Shown piece after piece: positions 1 to 12,185 of a stretch of DNA of 64,000 nt (position 1 is the first letter of the stretch; each line of letters begins with the position of its first letter). Source of the stretch: Nissolia schottii. Taxonomy: Eukaryota > Streptophyta > Magnoliopsida > Fabales > Fabaceae. Under the pieces are notes generated by a model. It saw only the letters and a list, made by a program, of their open reading frames with translations. It searched no databases and was not told where the DNA came from. The position numbers were made by a program, and so were the translations under genes. The stretch spans positions 62,001 to 126,000 of the forward strand of contig QANU01025319.1 in assembly GCA_003254905.1 (NCBI GenBank), written 5' to 3'.

Positions 1-140
1 GGGGAAATTAATTGACAGCATGAATAGATAAAAGTAAAAATGAAAGGAAACGTGGAGATAGGGTAATTTAAGAAATTAAATTAGAATTAAATAGTAAATT
101 TGAAGAGTGTGGATAATCATGAGAGTGCCAATAACTATCA

Positions 141-331
141 CAATAAAATGTATTTCTTTGTATTGTACAACCTAGTGATATGATAATTAGGCAGATTAGT
201 TAGGAGTTTGTTATTGTTTGATAAGTTAGTTATGGCTCATCTATCCAGAGAGCCTTTGTATCTCTGATGTATACAACTGAGTTTCACATCAATGAAGAGT
301 ATCCAATACTCATTTTCACTAAAATCTAATA
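141..331 (+). repeat. 5' LTR of copia-1
   Basis: This segment matches 5341-5543 closely, for example the shared runs around TTGTACAACCTAGTGA and GTTATTGTTTGATAAG. It ends directly before the primer-binding site at 332. The left edge is uncertain by about 15 bases. Confidence 0.75.
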
Positions 332-433
332 TGGTATCAGCAGCAAAATTCACTTTCGCTTTCTTTCTTTGCTGAGCTTTTCTTAGCACATTCCTTTTCT
401 CACATTTTCTCACCAATTTTCTCACCTCTGATA

Positions 434-3416
434 ATGGCTGGTCCAGTTCCTTTCAATCTGTTCTTGCTGCATCCTTCCGATCATCTAGGTTTAATCCTAG
501 TTTCGCAACCACTCACGAAGTTGAATTACAATTCCTGGTCGTGAGCTATGTGAATGGCGCTCAATGCCAACCTGAAACTTGGATTCATCACCGAATCTAT
601 TGACTATTGCAGATGATTGTAGCCGTTTCACTTGGACATATCTCCTAAAACATAATTCTGAGGCTGCATGTATTAGATTCCTCAAATTGGTACAAACTCA
701 ATTCAATAAGACTATCAAACAACTGAGATCAGACAATGCTAAGGAACTGGCCATAGCCAAATTTCTTAACGATAATGACATTCTTCATCAGTTCTCATGT
801 GTCTAGCGACCTGAGCAGAATTTTGTAGTGGAAAGGAAACATCAACATTTTCTTAATGTAGCTAGATCCCTTTATTTTCAGTCCAAGGTACCAATTCACT
901 TCTGGGGGGAGTGTATTTCTACAACAACCTTCTTGATCAATAGGTCAGCGGAGCGCTCAGCGGGTCTCTGAGCAGGAATATTGTCTTGACATGAACTACA
1001 AAGTTGTAGATCTCTCTCTTAGCTTTAACTAGCAATTTGAACCACCTCAATCCAATATCTGTAGCTCAAGTTATCGCATTTTTACTAACTGCTGCGCTAA
1101 GCAGCTTCCATACTTTTCTTGTTTTGTCATCCTTCTGCTCTATGCTTTTTACCTATACGAGATTTTGACAAGAATTGCATCAACTTACACATGATGCATC
1201 CATTCCTCAAAACTTAATAAAATCATACAAAGTTTAGGGAAATTGGCTTATAATTTCATCTAAAACAATCCATATAAGTGTCATTTAAGCCTATAGAAAT
1301 ACAAAAACCCACTCCATACCAGATTTTGTTTGGAAAGGCTCCTGAATACAAGGCTAATAGAGTGTTTGGCCGTCTTGCATATGCCTCAATACTTCTTGCT
1401 TGTATAACCAAGTTTACAGCAAGAGTTGTAGCTACGGTTTTTGTTGGTTACTCTGTTGGATTTAAGGGTTATAAGCTATACAACTTAGAAACCAAGAAGT
1501 TCTTTAGTTGTAGGGATGTAGACTTTCGTAAGGACATTTTTCCCTTTGTTCAGTCTCTTGATTCCACAACCTCATTAGCTATTTTAATGTCTTGTCCAAT
1601 TTCATCTAATCCTGTCATTGATCCACTATACACTCCATCACCAACTAGCCTTGCACCTACTTCTGCAGCTGTTGAGACAATTCATAATCCTTTTCCAACT
1701 GATAGTAGTTCATCTATCCTTATCAATTCTGATCAACATGTCACAGAAACCTTAAGAAGGTCCACCATAACCCATAGACCTCCAGCCTACTTACAAGATT
1801 ATGACTATGAGAGTCCTTATCCCATCAGTGGCCATGCCAGTTATTCCAAGTTGTCTCCCTCACTTCGAGATTTCATCATGCAAGTTTCCTATCCTCCTAA
1901 ATCATCCTTCTACCATCAAGCTGTTAAGCATCCTATTTGGTAACAAGCTATGGCAGAAGAGATTAAAGCAATGGAGGACAATCATACATGAACTGTCATG
2001 CCCCTTCCCAATGATAAACACATTATAAGCTGCAAATGGGTCTATAAAGTCAAATATAGAGCTGATGGCATAGTGGATAGGCATAAGGCTAGGTTAGTGT
2101 CCAAAGGATACACTCAAAGGGCAGGAATAAATTTCATGGACACATTTTCTCCAGTAGCAAAGATCACCACTGTCGAACCTCTCTTGTCAATAGCTGTAAT
2201 AAAGAGTTGACATTTTCTTCAATTGGATGTTAACAATGCCTTCTTGAATGGAGATTTTTTTTGAAGAGGTCTATATGACACTCCTAATTGGTTATAAATT
2301 TGAAGGAACTAACATGGTCTGCAAGCTAAATAAGTCAATTTATGGGCTAAGGCAAACCTTTAGGAAATGGTTCCATAAATTTTTGATAGCTTTACTTGCC
2401 AATGGTTTCACCCGACCTAAGAGTGATTACTCTTTATTTCATATAGGATCTGGTGCCACTATTGTGTTTCTTCTATGTAGATGACATTATCATCTCCAGT
2501 CCAGATGCTCAACAGATTGCAGTTCAACAAACATTGCAATCTCTCTTCAAATTGAAAATTTTGGGTGATCTTAAATATTTCCTTGGTCTTGAGATTGCTA
2601 CGTCCAAGGAAGGGATTTGTTTTTCTCAAAGAAAGTATACTCTCTCTATGCTAGAAGACACTAGTTTCTTGGATTCTAAACCCACTTCTATACCTATGGA
2701 TCCATGTATTAAGTTGTCTACTGATGATGCAAATCTTCTACTTGATCCGACTGTGTATAGAAGATTGATTGAGAGGTTAATTTACTTAACCATTTCTAGA
2801 CCAGATATTGCATTTTCTGTGACAAAGCTAGCTCAATATATGTCTGATTCCAAGGCTTTTCATCTGCAAGCAGTTCACTACTTATTGCGATATCTCAAAA
2901 ACAATCTAGGCCAAGGGATATTGTTTTCTTCGAGATATTCCTTACAACTGCAGGCTTATATTGATGTTGATTAGGGGGTTGTGTTGACACGAGGAGATCC
3001 ACTACAGGCTACATGGTCTTCCTTGGTAATTCCCTCATCTCTTGGAAAAGCAAGAAGCAACTAATGGTTAGTAGATCCTCTGTGAAGCTGAGTACCACAC
3101 CTTGGCTTGTGTCTCAAGTGAGATCACTTGGCTTTCAAAAATAATTAAGGAATTTGAAATTGAGATTGGTCATGCTACTGTCTATTTTGATAGCCAATTT
3201 TCCATCCATTTAGCATTGAATCCTACTTTTCAAGAACACTTCACGCACATCAAAATTGATTGTCACTTTATCCATGAAAAAATTAATTTTGGAATCCTAA
3301 GGCTTATCCATGTGAAACCACATAATCAATTTGTAGACATTTTAACAAAGCTTTTTCCTGCTGTCAAGTTTAAATTCCTATTGTCCAAGCTAGGCACTCT
3401 AGAAATCTATCTGTAA
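434..3416 (+). pseudogene. copia-1 gag-pol remnant
   Basis: A gag-like start at 434 reads about 37 codons, up to the NYNSWS-type motif common at the copia gag start, then jumps near 580 into the integrase core (LTIADDCSRFTWTYLL). The rest of gag and the protease are therefore deleted. The integrase C-terminus resumes near 1303. Reverse transcriptase runs from about 1950 to 2974, with the KARLVSKGYTQ block and the YVDD catalytic motif (near 2475), but it is split by stops and shifts near 1943, 2208, 2260 and 2475. RNase H follows at 2975-3416 and has lost conserved residues. No functional product is expected. Confidence 0.85.
943..1300. repeat. Foreign repeat inserted in copia-1 integrase
   Basis: Integrase similarity stops after the LINRS motif near 943 and resumes near 1303. 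About 125 bases of the intervening DNA (roughly 965-1100) match, as reverse complement, the segment at about 45715-45845; both contain the run ATCTACAACTTTGTAGTT. It is therefore a dispersed repeat shared with the 45-kb transposon debris. No coding content was seen. The exact insertion edges and any target duplication were not resolved. Confidence 0.65.
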
Positions 3417-5340
3417 TGGTCCGCAATGAAGAGCCCGTCACAAGGGCCCAAAGTGTTCTTGGAGACGCGCTAGAGCGCTCCAGTGCGTTGGCAACAACGA
3501 GGCGCTACAGCGCCCTTAGCGCGCTCCAACACATTGCTACTGATCAGCAATCCTAATCCGTGCCCATTGGACCAGAGAAGGGCCAGTCCCGCCCTTTTGG
3601 CCACCTCTCTGCCTATAAATAGAGCTCCCATCTCCCCCTTTCAACCCACTCAGAGCTTCAGACTCCTCTACTCTCTAGAACGAAGTTCCTGTTCAATTTC
3701 TCTCTCTTATGAAGATGCAACGTCTTCGTCTTAGGTAGGTAGCCAATCCTTTTAGGACGTCCTAGGGTAGTAGGGCCCAGTGCCGCTATTTTGGTAGTGG
3801 AAACCCTATGGTGATCCACAACCACCATGGCGATGCCAAATCGCTACCGTAGAGCCTATGATCATGTTATTTTTATGGGTTTATGATGGTGTCGTTTCTG
3901 TTGGCCTTTCTAGGTGCCAACACTATGCTGCTTAGAGCTTCCAGTGCCAGTGCTCCTCAGTTTCACGACATTCCAGGTGAGTGGAGGTCTCGGCATGTCG
4001 ACGGTTCCACGTCGGTGATCCATCAATAGAGTCAGTTGTGCATCATAACTTTTGTGTGTGTGTGTGTGGTGTGTATATATGCTTAGTAGTTGATAATTGC
4101 CATACTTAGATGATGATGATGATGATTTGTTATATGATGACATACTTATGCTATGATAGGGCAAAGACTTAAGATTATAGGCATGATACCCCTTTTTATA
4201 ACTGTTTGGTTAGGATTACATAATAGACCCTAATAAAGACTCCAGTTAAGAAATGGACCCTAACTAAGGGAAGGTTTTGGCAAGGCAAGACTTGATACTT
4301 AAGTTGTCCATTGTGATGCACCTTTCTTACCTGGGAACCATCCCCTAAGTATGGGACCTTGGTCCTTGATCCCGAACAAGTAAATAATACTAAACTAACT
4401 AGGATACCCTATCATAATCGATAGACTTAGGTCCTAACAACTTGGGTAACTAAGCTAGCTCACCTAAAAGACTTTACAAATAGTATATCTTATGATAGAT
4501 GACCTAGAATAAGTACAGGGTTGACATCCCCATAAGATCAAACTTAGAATTATATAGCATTAAGCATCAGACTCCTTAGATTATGGCATGTATGCCCTTC
4601 CAGATTTAAATTATATGAGTGTCAGGCTCCTCAGATTAGGGTATGCGTATCCCCACAGGTATCTGGGTTGAGTGAACCACCAAGATTTATCCTGGTAAAT
4701 TAAGGTCGAGCCAAGGTTCCCTTGAATTGAGAATCGAGAGGCATCTCTCCCCGCGCCCCTCTGCTAGGAGGCATGCACATGCTACAAACAGATCAGATTT
4801 ACTTTAGAGGAGTTTATTTAGATTTACTCCAGCTTCTATGTTTTATTTATCATTCAATATATGTATATCTAAATGCCATGATCACATGCAATATATGTTA
4901 TTTGTGTGGTACCGAGGTACCAACCACTAAGATGACAAACTCACCCCTCTGTCAATATCATTTTTCAAATACAGTAAAGGACAATGAGAACGTCCCTCCC
5001 GCTTAGTAGAAGCGAGGATTCAGGGTCTGTGGTAAGCTCCGCTTCACTGGGGTCTACCAGAGTCATCTTAGATATGCCCTAGATGTCTAGGGTATGATCC
5101 CTCATTTTAGCATTTTATATTCAATTGTGATTTTGGACACCATGTAACTCAGTATCTATTGTTAAATTGAAGCCAGTTATATGGAATCAATTGTTTTATA
5201 AAGTTAGCTATTTATTGTGCAATAAAGTTATTTATTTATTTTATTTATTTATAAACATTTCATAGACGTTGCTATGCCATGTTAGAGCATCGTAGGGTAG
5301 TAGCTCTACATGCGGTCACGTCATAAGTTGAGGTGTGACA
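3412..5340 (+). mobile_element. Solo LTR, Ty3/gypsy type
   Basis: About 1.9 kb of unique-looking DNA lies between the copia-1 RNase H end and its 3' LTR. It starts TGTAATGG and ends GTGTGACA, so it has TG...CA termini. It has a TATA box (TATAAATA at about 3614-3621), followed by a pyrimidine-rich likely leader. No primer-binding site, tract or coding domain lies inside, which fits a solo LTR of a large gypsy element. The flanking pentamers are not identical, so the insertion may have been altered by a later deletion. GC content is higher in its first 500 bases (repeated GCGCT motifs) than in the surroundings. Confidence 0.6.
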
Positions 5341-5543
5341 CAATATGATGTATTTTATACTTTATACCTTTGCATTGTACAACCTAGTGACATGACAATT
5401 AGGCATGTTAGTTAGGAGTTTGTTATTGTTTGATAAGTTAGTTATGGCTCATCTATTCATAGAGCCTACGTATCTTTGATGTATATAACTGAGTTTCACA
5501 TCAATGAAGAGTGTTACGTACTCATTTTCACTTAAATCTAATA
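5341..5543 (+). repeat. 3' LTR of copia-1
   Basis: Direct-repeat partner of 141-331. It directly follows the gypsy-type solo LTR, and no polypurine tract is visible in front of it, so that stretch has probably been lost or displaced. Confidence 0.75.
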
Positions 5544-5654
5544 ATAACCCATCCTAAAATTTGTAGAATTCATAAATAAGTGTATTTTAAATCAAGTTGA
5601 AAATCCATTTTATTGTTGATATACTTAAAATTAATGAAGTAATAGACTTGTGTC

Positions 5655-7550
5655 TATGCAAGATTTTCCCTCATCTTAATCCTTTACACCCGTAAAATTG
5701 TATAAATAAATTGATTATCCCTTTCAATAAAATTAAATACATAAATAACTTTATCTTTTTACTTAGGATATTGTCATTATTTACTTGATAATGATAGATT
5801 AAAGAGAACTTAGGTTATTTGTTTTTCTTACAAACTTGTATTCAATGTAGTAATTAACTTACACATCAGCTATATTTCATATTTTTACTTCTTTGTTAAG
5901 TATAAGTGGTTCAGATATCATTATCCTGCCTTCTGCCCTTCTTTCGTTTGTGCGTCTAGTCATCGAGTTAATCCTGTTTACAATGAAACATGGAAAGACA
6001 TTTTATAAATTGTTCCTTTACTTCTTTGGAAAGACATTTTATAAATACGTTTAGTCATGACCTTGTTAATGAAAAATTATTATATAATCCTATAGCATCC
6101 TACTAGATGTTCCATGTTAGATATCTTGTGTTTAAATTTAATTGTCCGGTTTTATTTTATTTTTGTTAGATATGGCTTGCCTTTATGAGATAGCAAGTAC
6201 TCAATCGAAAGTAACTCTGTTATGTTGCTCTTTGTCAATATTGGTGGGTTAAAATTATTTACTCATATACCAAACTCCATTTAAAGCAAGTGATTGATGG
6301 TTAGATGGTAAAATTGCATTAAATGCAATAGTATGGGACGAGTATAAATAGAGTTCTAATTCCACCGTGAAGTGCATCTAGAGCAAAGAAGCATAAGCAA
6401 TTCGCTAGCTTTTGTAGTGAAAAAAATATAGTGTCAAAAAATTTAAGTGTTGTTTGGGGGTATTGGTATTCTCTAATTCTCTGATCTACGCCTAACATTT
6501 TTTTATAATTTAGAATTTTATAATATTCGTTCAGCTCACACCTTAATGTATATATGTTTAATTGTAAAAAATAGGGCAATTAAACTGAAATGAAGTGAGT
6601 ATTCTTTCATTTTAATGTATGTTTAAATATATACAAAAAAATATCTTATAAATCGAAATTTGAGAGTAAAATAATTCTGCAATAATAAAGTTGAGTAAAA
6701 ATATAGGAATATAGTAAATATAGTCATCAGGTATTACAATTCATTTTAATTTAATTAAGTAAGATGGAGTGTAATTTTATCTCTAATTTATGATGAAGTG
6801 CAATATTGATAAACCTCACGCAACAAAGTGCAATTTGACTCTAATTTAATGGAAGTGTAGTATTGATATGAAACCTTAAGGAGCCATTGCATTTTATCCA
6901 TTTAAATTTATTTTTAACTATCCTGACCAACTAGTGACATAGATTCTTGGAGAATTTTATATAGCTTTGAACCCCTTGATGATGTTGACAAAGAGATATT
7001 TTAATAGTTTTAATCCTTGTAACTTTTTCGACTCATTTGTAAATGCATTTAATTCAACTCCTCTTTTTATTGACAAATAAAAGCATTCCGTCTGGCTGTG
7101 GGCCATGCATTCCATGAAAATAGCAAAGCCTGCATATTTTAATGCCACATTTTCTTCCATTACGTTTAGTACAAATATCATTTGACCTTGTCATAAGTCT
7201 ATTTCTGAAATTAAACGATGATTCTAGGATAAACGATATTAACTTTCGTTGATACAGGTCCTGCATGCAGGGTTCTAAATTTTTTTGGCAATGGCTCATA
7301 ACGATCCATTGCTTATTTAAGAAGGCTATCGATCTAAAGATCAAGTAAACACGTTACGACTACAACATTGAATACAAGTTTATAAGAAAAACAAATAAAC
7401 TAAGTTCTCTTAATTAATCTATCATTATCAAGTAAATAATGATAATAACCTAAGTACAAAGATAAAGTTATTTATATATTTAATCGATTTGTTTGCCCCA
7501 GTTTTTGGGTGTAAAGGGTTAAAATGGGAGAGATTCTTGCACAAACAAAA
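5655..7550. mobile_element. Long-TIR DNA transposon, non-coding interior
   Basis: The segment 5655-5872 is matched in reverse complement by 7362-7550 (for example the run TTACTTGATAATGATAGATTAA and the neighbouring TTGTTTTTCTTA). The roughly 200-bp inverted termini flank about 1.5 kb of AT-rich DNA without a recognisable transposase. Long TIRs suggest a non-autonomous Mutator-like or foldback element. No convincing 9-bp target duplication was found, so the ends are approximate and the superfamily is inferred. Confidence 0.6.
6343..6350 (+). promoter_or_regulatory. TATA-box-like site inside the long-TIR element
   Basis: TATAAATA sits in a context (GTATAAATAGAG) resembling plant core promoters, with moderately GC-richer DNA after it. 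No open reading frame of note follows within the element, so it may be a captured or decayed promoter, or chance in AT-rich DNA. Confidence 0.25.
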
Positions 7551-7573
7551 GTTTATCACCTCATTTTTAAATA

Positions 7574-7751
7574 TGAGAAATGTTATTTATATTTATTTTA
7601 TGTTAAACGTTGCGTTGACGCACTCATCGATCGCCCACCATTGAATGAGATTTAATGGGGTATGAGTCCCATTATAATTTGATTTAGTGGTGGATAATGA
7701 GTGAGTTGACACAGTATCCAACATAAAATGAGTTTAAATAACATACATTGA
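7574..7751. mobile_element. Palindromic MITE
   Basis: The left half (from about 7574: GAGAAATGTTATTTATATTT) is an imperfect reverse complement of the right half ending near 7751, including TTTTATGTT, the GTTGAC/GTCAAC run and the CACTCAT and CCACCA blocks. The total is about 180 bp, non-coding. Target duplication not resolved. Confidence 0.5.
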
Positions 7752-8012
7752 TAGGTATACATGCACTCACAATAAAATGGATCCAACCAACTTGATCCAT
7801 AATACACTCATAAATGAGTTCTATAAATTTTATTGTGAGTTTGTCTAAGAATGAGATGATATATATGGTATAAAAGTCTTATGATCATTATTGGATCACT
7901 TGTAGATGATTTTTCATACATATTTCATGCTCCATATGTATATTGTTAGGTGTGAGGGGTATGTTAAAGTCTCATATTATTTAGAGATGAAATCTATATA
8001 ACTTTCTAAAAA

Positions 8013-8391
8013 GGTGGATTTTTTGGTGCCCTAATTGCACCATATCCTCTCATTTAAAAAAATATAATTTAGTAATGTACTAACTTAAAAATTGTTGAAT
8101 AATCACAAAATTTTTCACAATGATACCTGAATTTATATTTAGTTACATAGTGTCTTCAACTTTTATTTTTAAAAATCAAATTCTCAAATTTGAACTAAAA
8201 AAGTGGGGAAAAATTCTAAATAACCATGTAATTTGAGAATTCGATTTTTGAAAATAAAAATTTGTAAAATTATGTAACCAAACATAAATTAAAGTAATTG
8301 TAAATATTTTTATGATTATTTGATTATTTTGAAATTGATCTAATATTAAATTACATTTTTTTAAGTGAGAGGGACATAAAAGAAATTCGCC
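8013..8391. mobile_element. Palindromic MULE-type MITE, copy 1
   Basis: The element begins GGTGGATTT and ends AAATTCGCC, and its two halves are long imperfect inverted repeats. Flanks TTCTAAAAA and TTATAAGAA agree at 7 of 9 positions, fitting a worn 9-bp target duplication. Copy 2 at 42811-43110 shares the termini and much of the interior and has an exact 9-bp duplication, which supports a Mutator-superfamily origin. Confidence 0.65.
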
Positions 8392-8402
8392 TTATAAGAA
8401 AT

Positions 8403-8650
8403 AATGCTACAGTGATAACCATACTAATTTGATAACTTTAAGATAACGACACTCACAAATGTGTAGGATTCATTGTAGGTCCATCATGATAGACGTCACA
8501 AATTTGTGAACGTGAATATCTTAAAATTGTCAAATATAATTGTTGTTTTATTATTTTTCTTTTGTAAGTGTAAAACAACTTTCTTTCTCTGCAGTGGACC
8601 CAACATCTTTATAAGTGTGGTAATTGGTATTCACAGTGAAAATAACATAA
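8403..8650. mobile_element. Possible MITE
   Basis: Segments near 8430-8470 and 8500-8545 are imperfect reverse complements (TTTGATAACTTTAAGATA against TATCTTAAAATTGTCAAA), with weaker matching outer ends. Non-coding; boundaries are guesses. Confidence 0.3.
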
Positions 8651-10633
8651 CTATATGTGTGGAACTAGTTTTTTAAACAAATAAGGACATCAAATAAACC
8701 AACAAGATTGTCAAGCTGTGTTACAAATAATCAAAGGCGACAATCAGTATTCCGGCTTCTTGCAGTGCTGGTTGATGACATGGAATCTTCACCCCTAGCC
8801 TCAGCTTTGATGCTTCTTCATTTTCTTCTTGCTTCTTTCAATTTGGCCAATTCCGATAAGCATATATTATTTTGTCTTAGTCTTTGTCGTACTATATATA
8901 TCTATGGCATAATATTGCAGGTGCCAGGTACTGGGTCCATCGATCTCAGCATTAGACAATTATGACGTGTTATTTCAAACAAAATTCTATACCATACAAT
9001 AATCATATGTCTACAGAAAAAAAGAAAAAAGAAAAAAGAAGAGGGTAATAATTCAATTAAAAGATGTTAGCCTACATATGTGTTGTGGTTAAGCTGCGGA
9101 ACATTTGATTGATTTTTCTCTTTTCCTTTGAAATCCTAGATCGCTAAAAGCCCCAGCCTTACATAAACCTTCAAAAGGGAAATGCTACTAACAAAGATCA
9201 AGATTCAAGAGATAAAATAAATAAATAAAATATTCACATGGAAAGAAGTAAAAAGAAACATTTCTAATTAGTGCTACTTTGGTTAAAAGTTTGAGTGCTC
9301 TAAATTTAAGTTTAATGAACTGAAAATGAGTTTAAATAGTTTTTATCTTGTTTAAATTGTTTTTAGTTTCCAAAACTTAAGTTTGTGAGAGCTCAAACTT
9401 AAGTTTATCAATTGAAATCAAAAGTTACTTTTTTAATTTAACTTTCAAAATTGAAAAAAGAAAATTACATTTTTAACCTAATAAAACACACTCTTCCTCA
9501 CTCACACTAACTATATTAATTTACCTTAACTATGTTATGTCATTTTTGGTAATTTTATTTTAAAAAATACTTGTTTTCTCGCCTCTAAACAAAAACAATT
9601 CTTTTAAACTTAATTTTGAAATATTCAAACCAAACATAAATTAATTTTTTAAACTTAATTTTTTTATAAGTAATTCTTTGAATTTAATTCTTTCAAAAAT
9701 TAAGCAAGTCAGTCATTATTAACTTGTTGAGTATAGGATAAGGGTTTGTACGTAGTAGGCAGCAAGCGTATATTACTTTAATTATATGTTTAAGCATATA
9801 TGTTTTCTAGTTGCATTTCCGATGCATGCCCCTCTGAATGTCACATTGAATGTACATCTCATCTTAAATCATTGTTGCAAAAAAAATAAGTAGAAATTTG
9901 ATCTAATGGTAAAAATTGCATAAGATAATTTTAGAATAGTTGTGCATAACATAGAGTATCTATACTCTACCAATAATATTAACTTTTAACTAATTTATTC
10001 CATAATAAGATATTTTTAAAATTACAACACAACCCCATTTATAGATGTTCCAACACTAACAGGCGTCCGTTCTCATCTATTCTTAGGTCACCAGCACGCT
10101 GTCCATCACACCATCACCGGTCACTACATTACTCCTTAGTCCTTACTTATACGCCATTGTGGGCCACAACCTAGCATATATCTCTATTTTTATATTTTTT
10201 TCACCATCCCTGCTCCAAACCCATTTCAAATAGGAGGTTATGAAGGAAAGAAAATTGGGTAAATCTTGAATACACACAAGAAGATGCGTGCTCCTTATTT
10301 GGCATGTCTGTGATTAATTTGACTCAACTGGAGGGGACAACCTAAAATTAGAAGTGACCTAATGGAAAATAATTTTTTGTTCCAACAAAAGGGTTATATA
10401 TAGATTTGGTTCTCAGTTGATGTAGTGATTTATTAATTTTCTTTGTTGATTTACCTACTTAACAAAAAAATCATGTGTTTTATGGGAGCAAAATCTCTTT
10501 TGCTTGAAGTGGTGTCGGTGTGCTTGTGGTGTTCGTGTTGGTGGTTGTGGTGAGCCCGATCTCATGCAGAAATTGGTCACTAGTAAGTGGTCAGGTAGCA
10601 AGATGTGAGGAGTGCAGTGGTCAAAGATTTGGA
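8651..10633. other. Gene-free AT-rich DNA
   Basis: No gene or RNA is supported here. A candidate MITE lies at about 9285-9645, where TTTGGTTAAAAGTTTGAG at the left is echoed in reverse complement at the right (TTCAAACCAAACATAAA). Short open frames, such as one at 8708-8965, show no family similarity and no sensible splice context. Confidence 0.5.
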
Positions 10634-10915
10634 TAGGGCTATCAAAATGAGTTTGACCCGCGAGTCCAACTCATTTATTCGGTTAAATAGACGAACTAAA
10701 CTCATAAAATTTAGCCAACGAATAGTAAAATGTCCATTTAGCCCAACCCGTTTAGCGTTAAAATAGGCATAACTCATGGACTAACATGTTTACCCGCATT
10801 AAATAGATGTACCAAATGTATAAAACTCGGTCATGAATAGTAAAAAACTCATTTAGACCTTACCCGTTTTAATCTGCAGATTAAATGGGTCAGACTACCC
10901 CGTTTGACAACCCTA
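10634..10915. mobile_element. hAT-type MITE with 8-bp target duplication
   Basis: The element starts TAGGGCTATCAAA and ends TTTGACAACCCTA, terminal inverted repeats typical of hAT elements. Flanks GATTTGGA (10626-10633) and AATTTGGA (10916-10923) agree at 7 of 8 positions, matching the 8-bp hAT duplication. The interior of about 280 bp is non-coding. Confidence 0.7.
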
Positions 10916-10960
10916 AATTTGGAGATAAGTTTGGTCAAAGGGCAGCAACAATAGTGGGGT

Positions 10961-11463
10961 TAGGAGTAAGAACAGGTTAGACCGCCTGTTAGTGGATTGA
11001 CTTGGCCTGACTTGTTTAAGAAAAAGGTCAGGCTTAGGCCTTTTTCAAAGCATGTGCCTGTTAGGCCTATCAAACCGACCTGTTTATAAAAATATTAATG
11101 TGTTTTATTTAAAAAAAAAATTAAACATACATTACCTTGAATGTGATTAAAACTAGAGACACTCCTTACATCAAGGGATTGCCTTAACCACTAGGCTAGT
11201 ATCACATTTTGTGATATTTTATGCAAACATAAATATTAAATAGGTCATGGTAAACAAGCCATCATAAATAGGTTTTTGGTTAAAAATATATAAATAGACT
11301 AGCCTGCCAAGCTCTAGGTCAGGTCAGGTCTCTCAAAACAAGTCAGGTCAGACCGAAAAAAAAAAAACTTTTGATAGTCAACAAACTAAAACCATACCGA
11401 AAATTAATAATACAAACTCAGTTTGTTAAGTATTTGACCTGACCTGACCTATTCTTATCCCTA
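10961..11463. mobile_element. Second hAT-type non-autonomous element
   Basis: It starts TAGGAGTAAGAACAGG and ends in the reverse complement of TAGGGATAAGAATAGG. Flanks AGTGGGGT (10953-10960) and AGTGCGGT (11464-11471) agree at 7 of 8 positions. Subterminal AGGTCAGGTCAGG repeats are present. At 503 bp without an open frame, it needs transposase from elsewhere. It lies only 45 bases from the previous hAT MITE. Confidence 0.7.
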
Positions 11464-11804
11464 AGTGCGGTGGACGACATAGAGAGGTGGGGTGGTGAGA
11501 GGTACTTCTTTGCCAAACAATTTTTTGTTTTGGTTTAAAACGAAAATTTAATTGGGAAGAGGACTTTTTACAATTACTCAATAAACAAATAAAATAAAAA
11601 AACTTGTTATTAATTTGTTACTACCATTTTGATAAAGGTGAACATTGAATGTGTGCACACCGGTGTATAACCATGGGTTCTCTTCTTCTTGCCTTTATTT
11701 CTTCTCTTGTGACTTTTCGTTCACACTGTGCCATGGAAAGCTGAGACTATGCTTTCTTGGTAGGTAATTGTAAAGTGACAACAAATTAAAGAAAATAGGT
11801 GGTT

Positions 11805-12185
11805 TTTCAAATATTTTATGGAGTAAATATCTCATATTACTTAATTTATTAATTTTTGATGATTTTTATAATTAAATTCATTAAATTTTATCATCATTTT
11901 ATGATATAATAAGATAAATTAATGGATTGTATGATCTAATATGATAAATTATTACTTTTTAATATAATATTTTAGAGAGGTGTATCGTAAACTCAAATGG
12001 TGTGTAAATTTCTAAATTTTTTATAAATTGACTCTTTTAATGATTTAACTAATAAAATATTTATTACAATCATATAAAATATAAAATAATAACAAAATTC
12101 AATAAATTTAATTATAAAAATTATTATAAATTAAGAAACTAAATAATATAAGATATTTATACCATAAGATATTTTAAAAAAAATA
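11805..12185. mobile_element. Palindromic AT-rich MITE, copy 1
   Basis: The left half (AAATATCTCATATTACTTAA and onward) is the imperfect reverse complement of the right half. A related palindromic copy lies at 53580-53945 with the same subterminal TATAATTAAATTCATTAA block. Non-coding; target duplication unresolved. Confidence 0.5.

Larger units (their letters stand above)
126..5543 (+). mobile_element. Decayed Ty1/copia retrotransposon (copia-1)
   Basis: Two related direct repeats, about 141-331 and 5341-5543, bracket copia-type pol remnants in the normal order integrase, reverse transcriptase, RNase H. A primer-binding site resembling the initiator-Met type (TGGTATCAGCAGC) starts at 332, right after the 5' LTR. 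The element is dead: gag, zinc knuckle and protease are deleted, integrase is interrupted by about 340 bp of foreign repeat, the frame is broken many times, and a gypsy-type solo LTR separates RNase H from the 3' LTR. The outer LTR edges are approximate because no clear target duplication was found; the left edge could lie anywhere between 126 and 149. Confidence 0.85.

Noticed and set aside
8708..8965. 85-codon frame with a hydrophobic stretch
   Set aside because: No homologous family, promoter or splice context; common by chance at this base composition.
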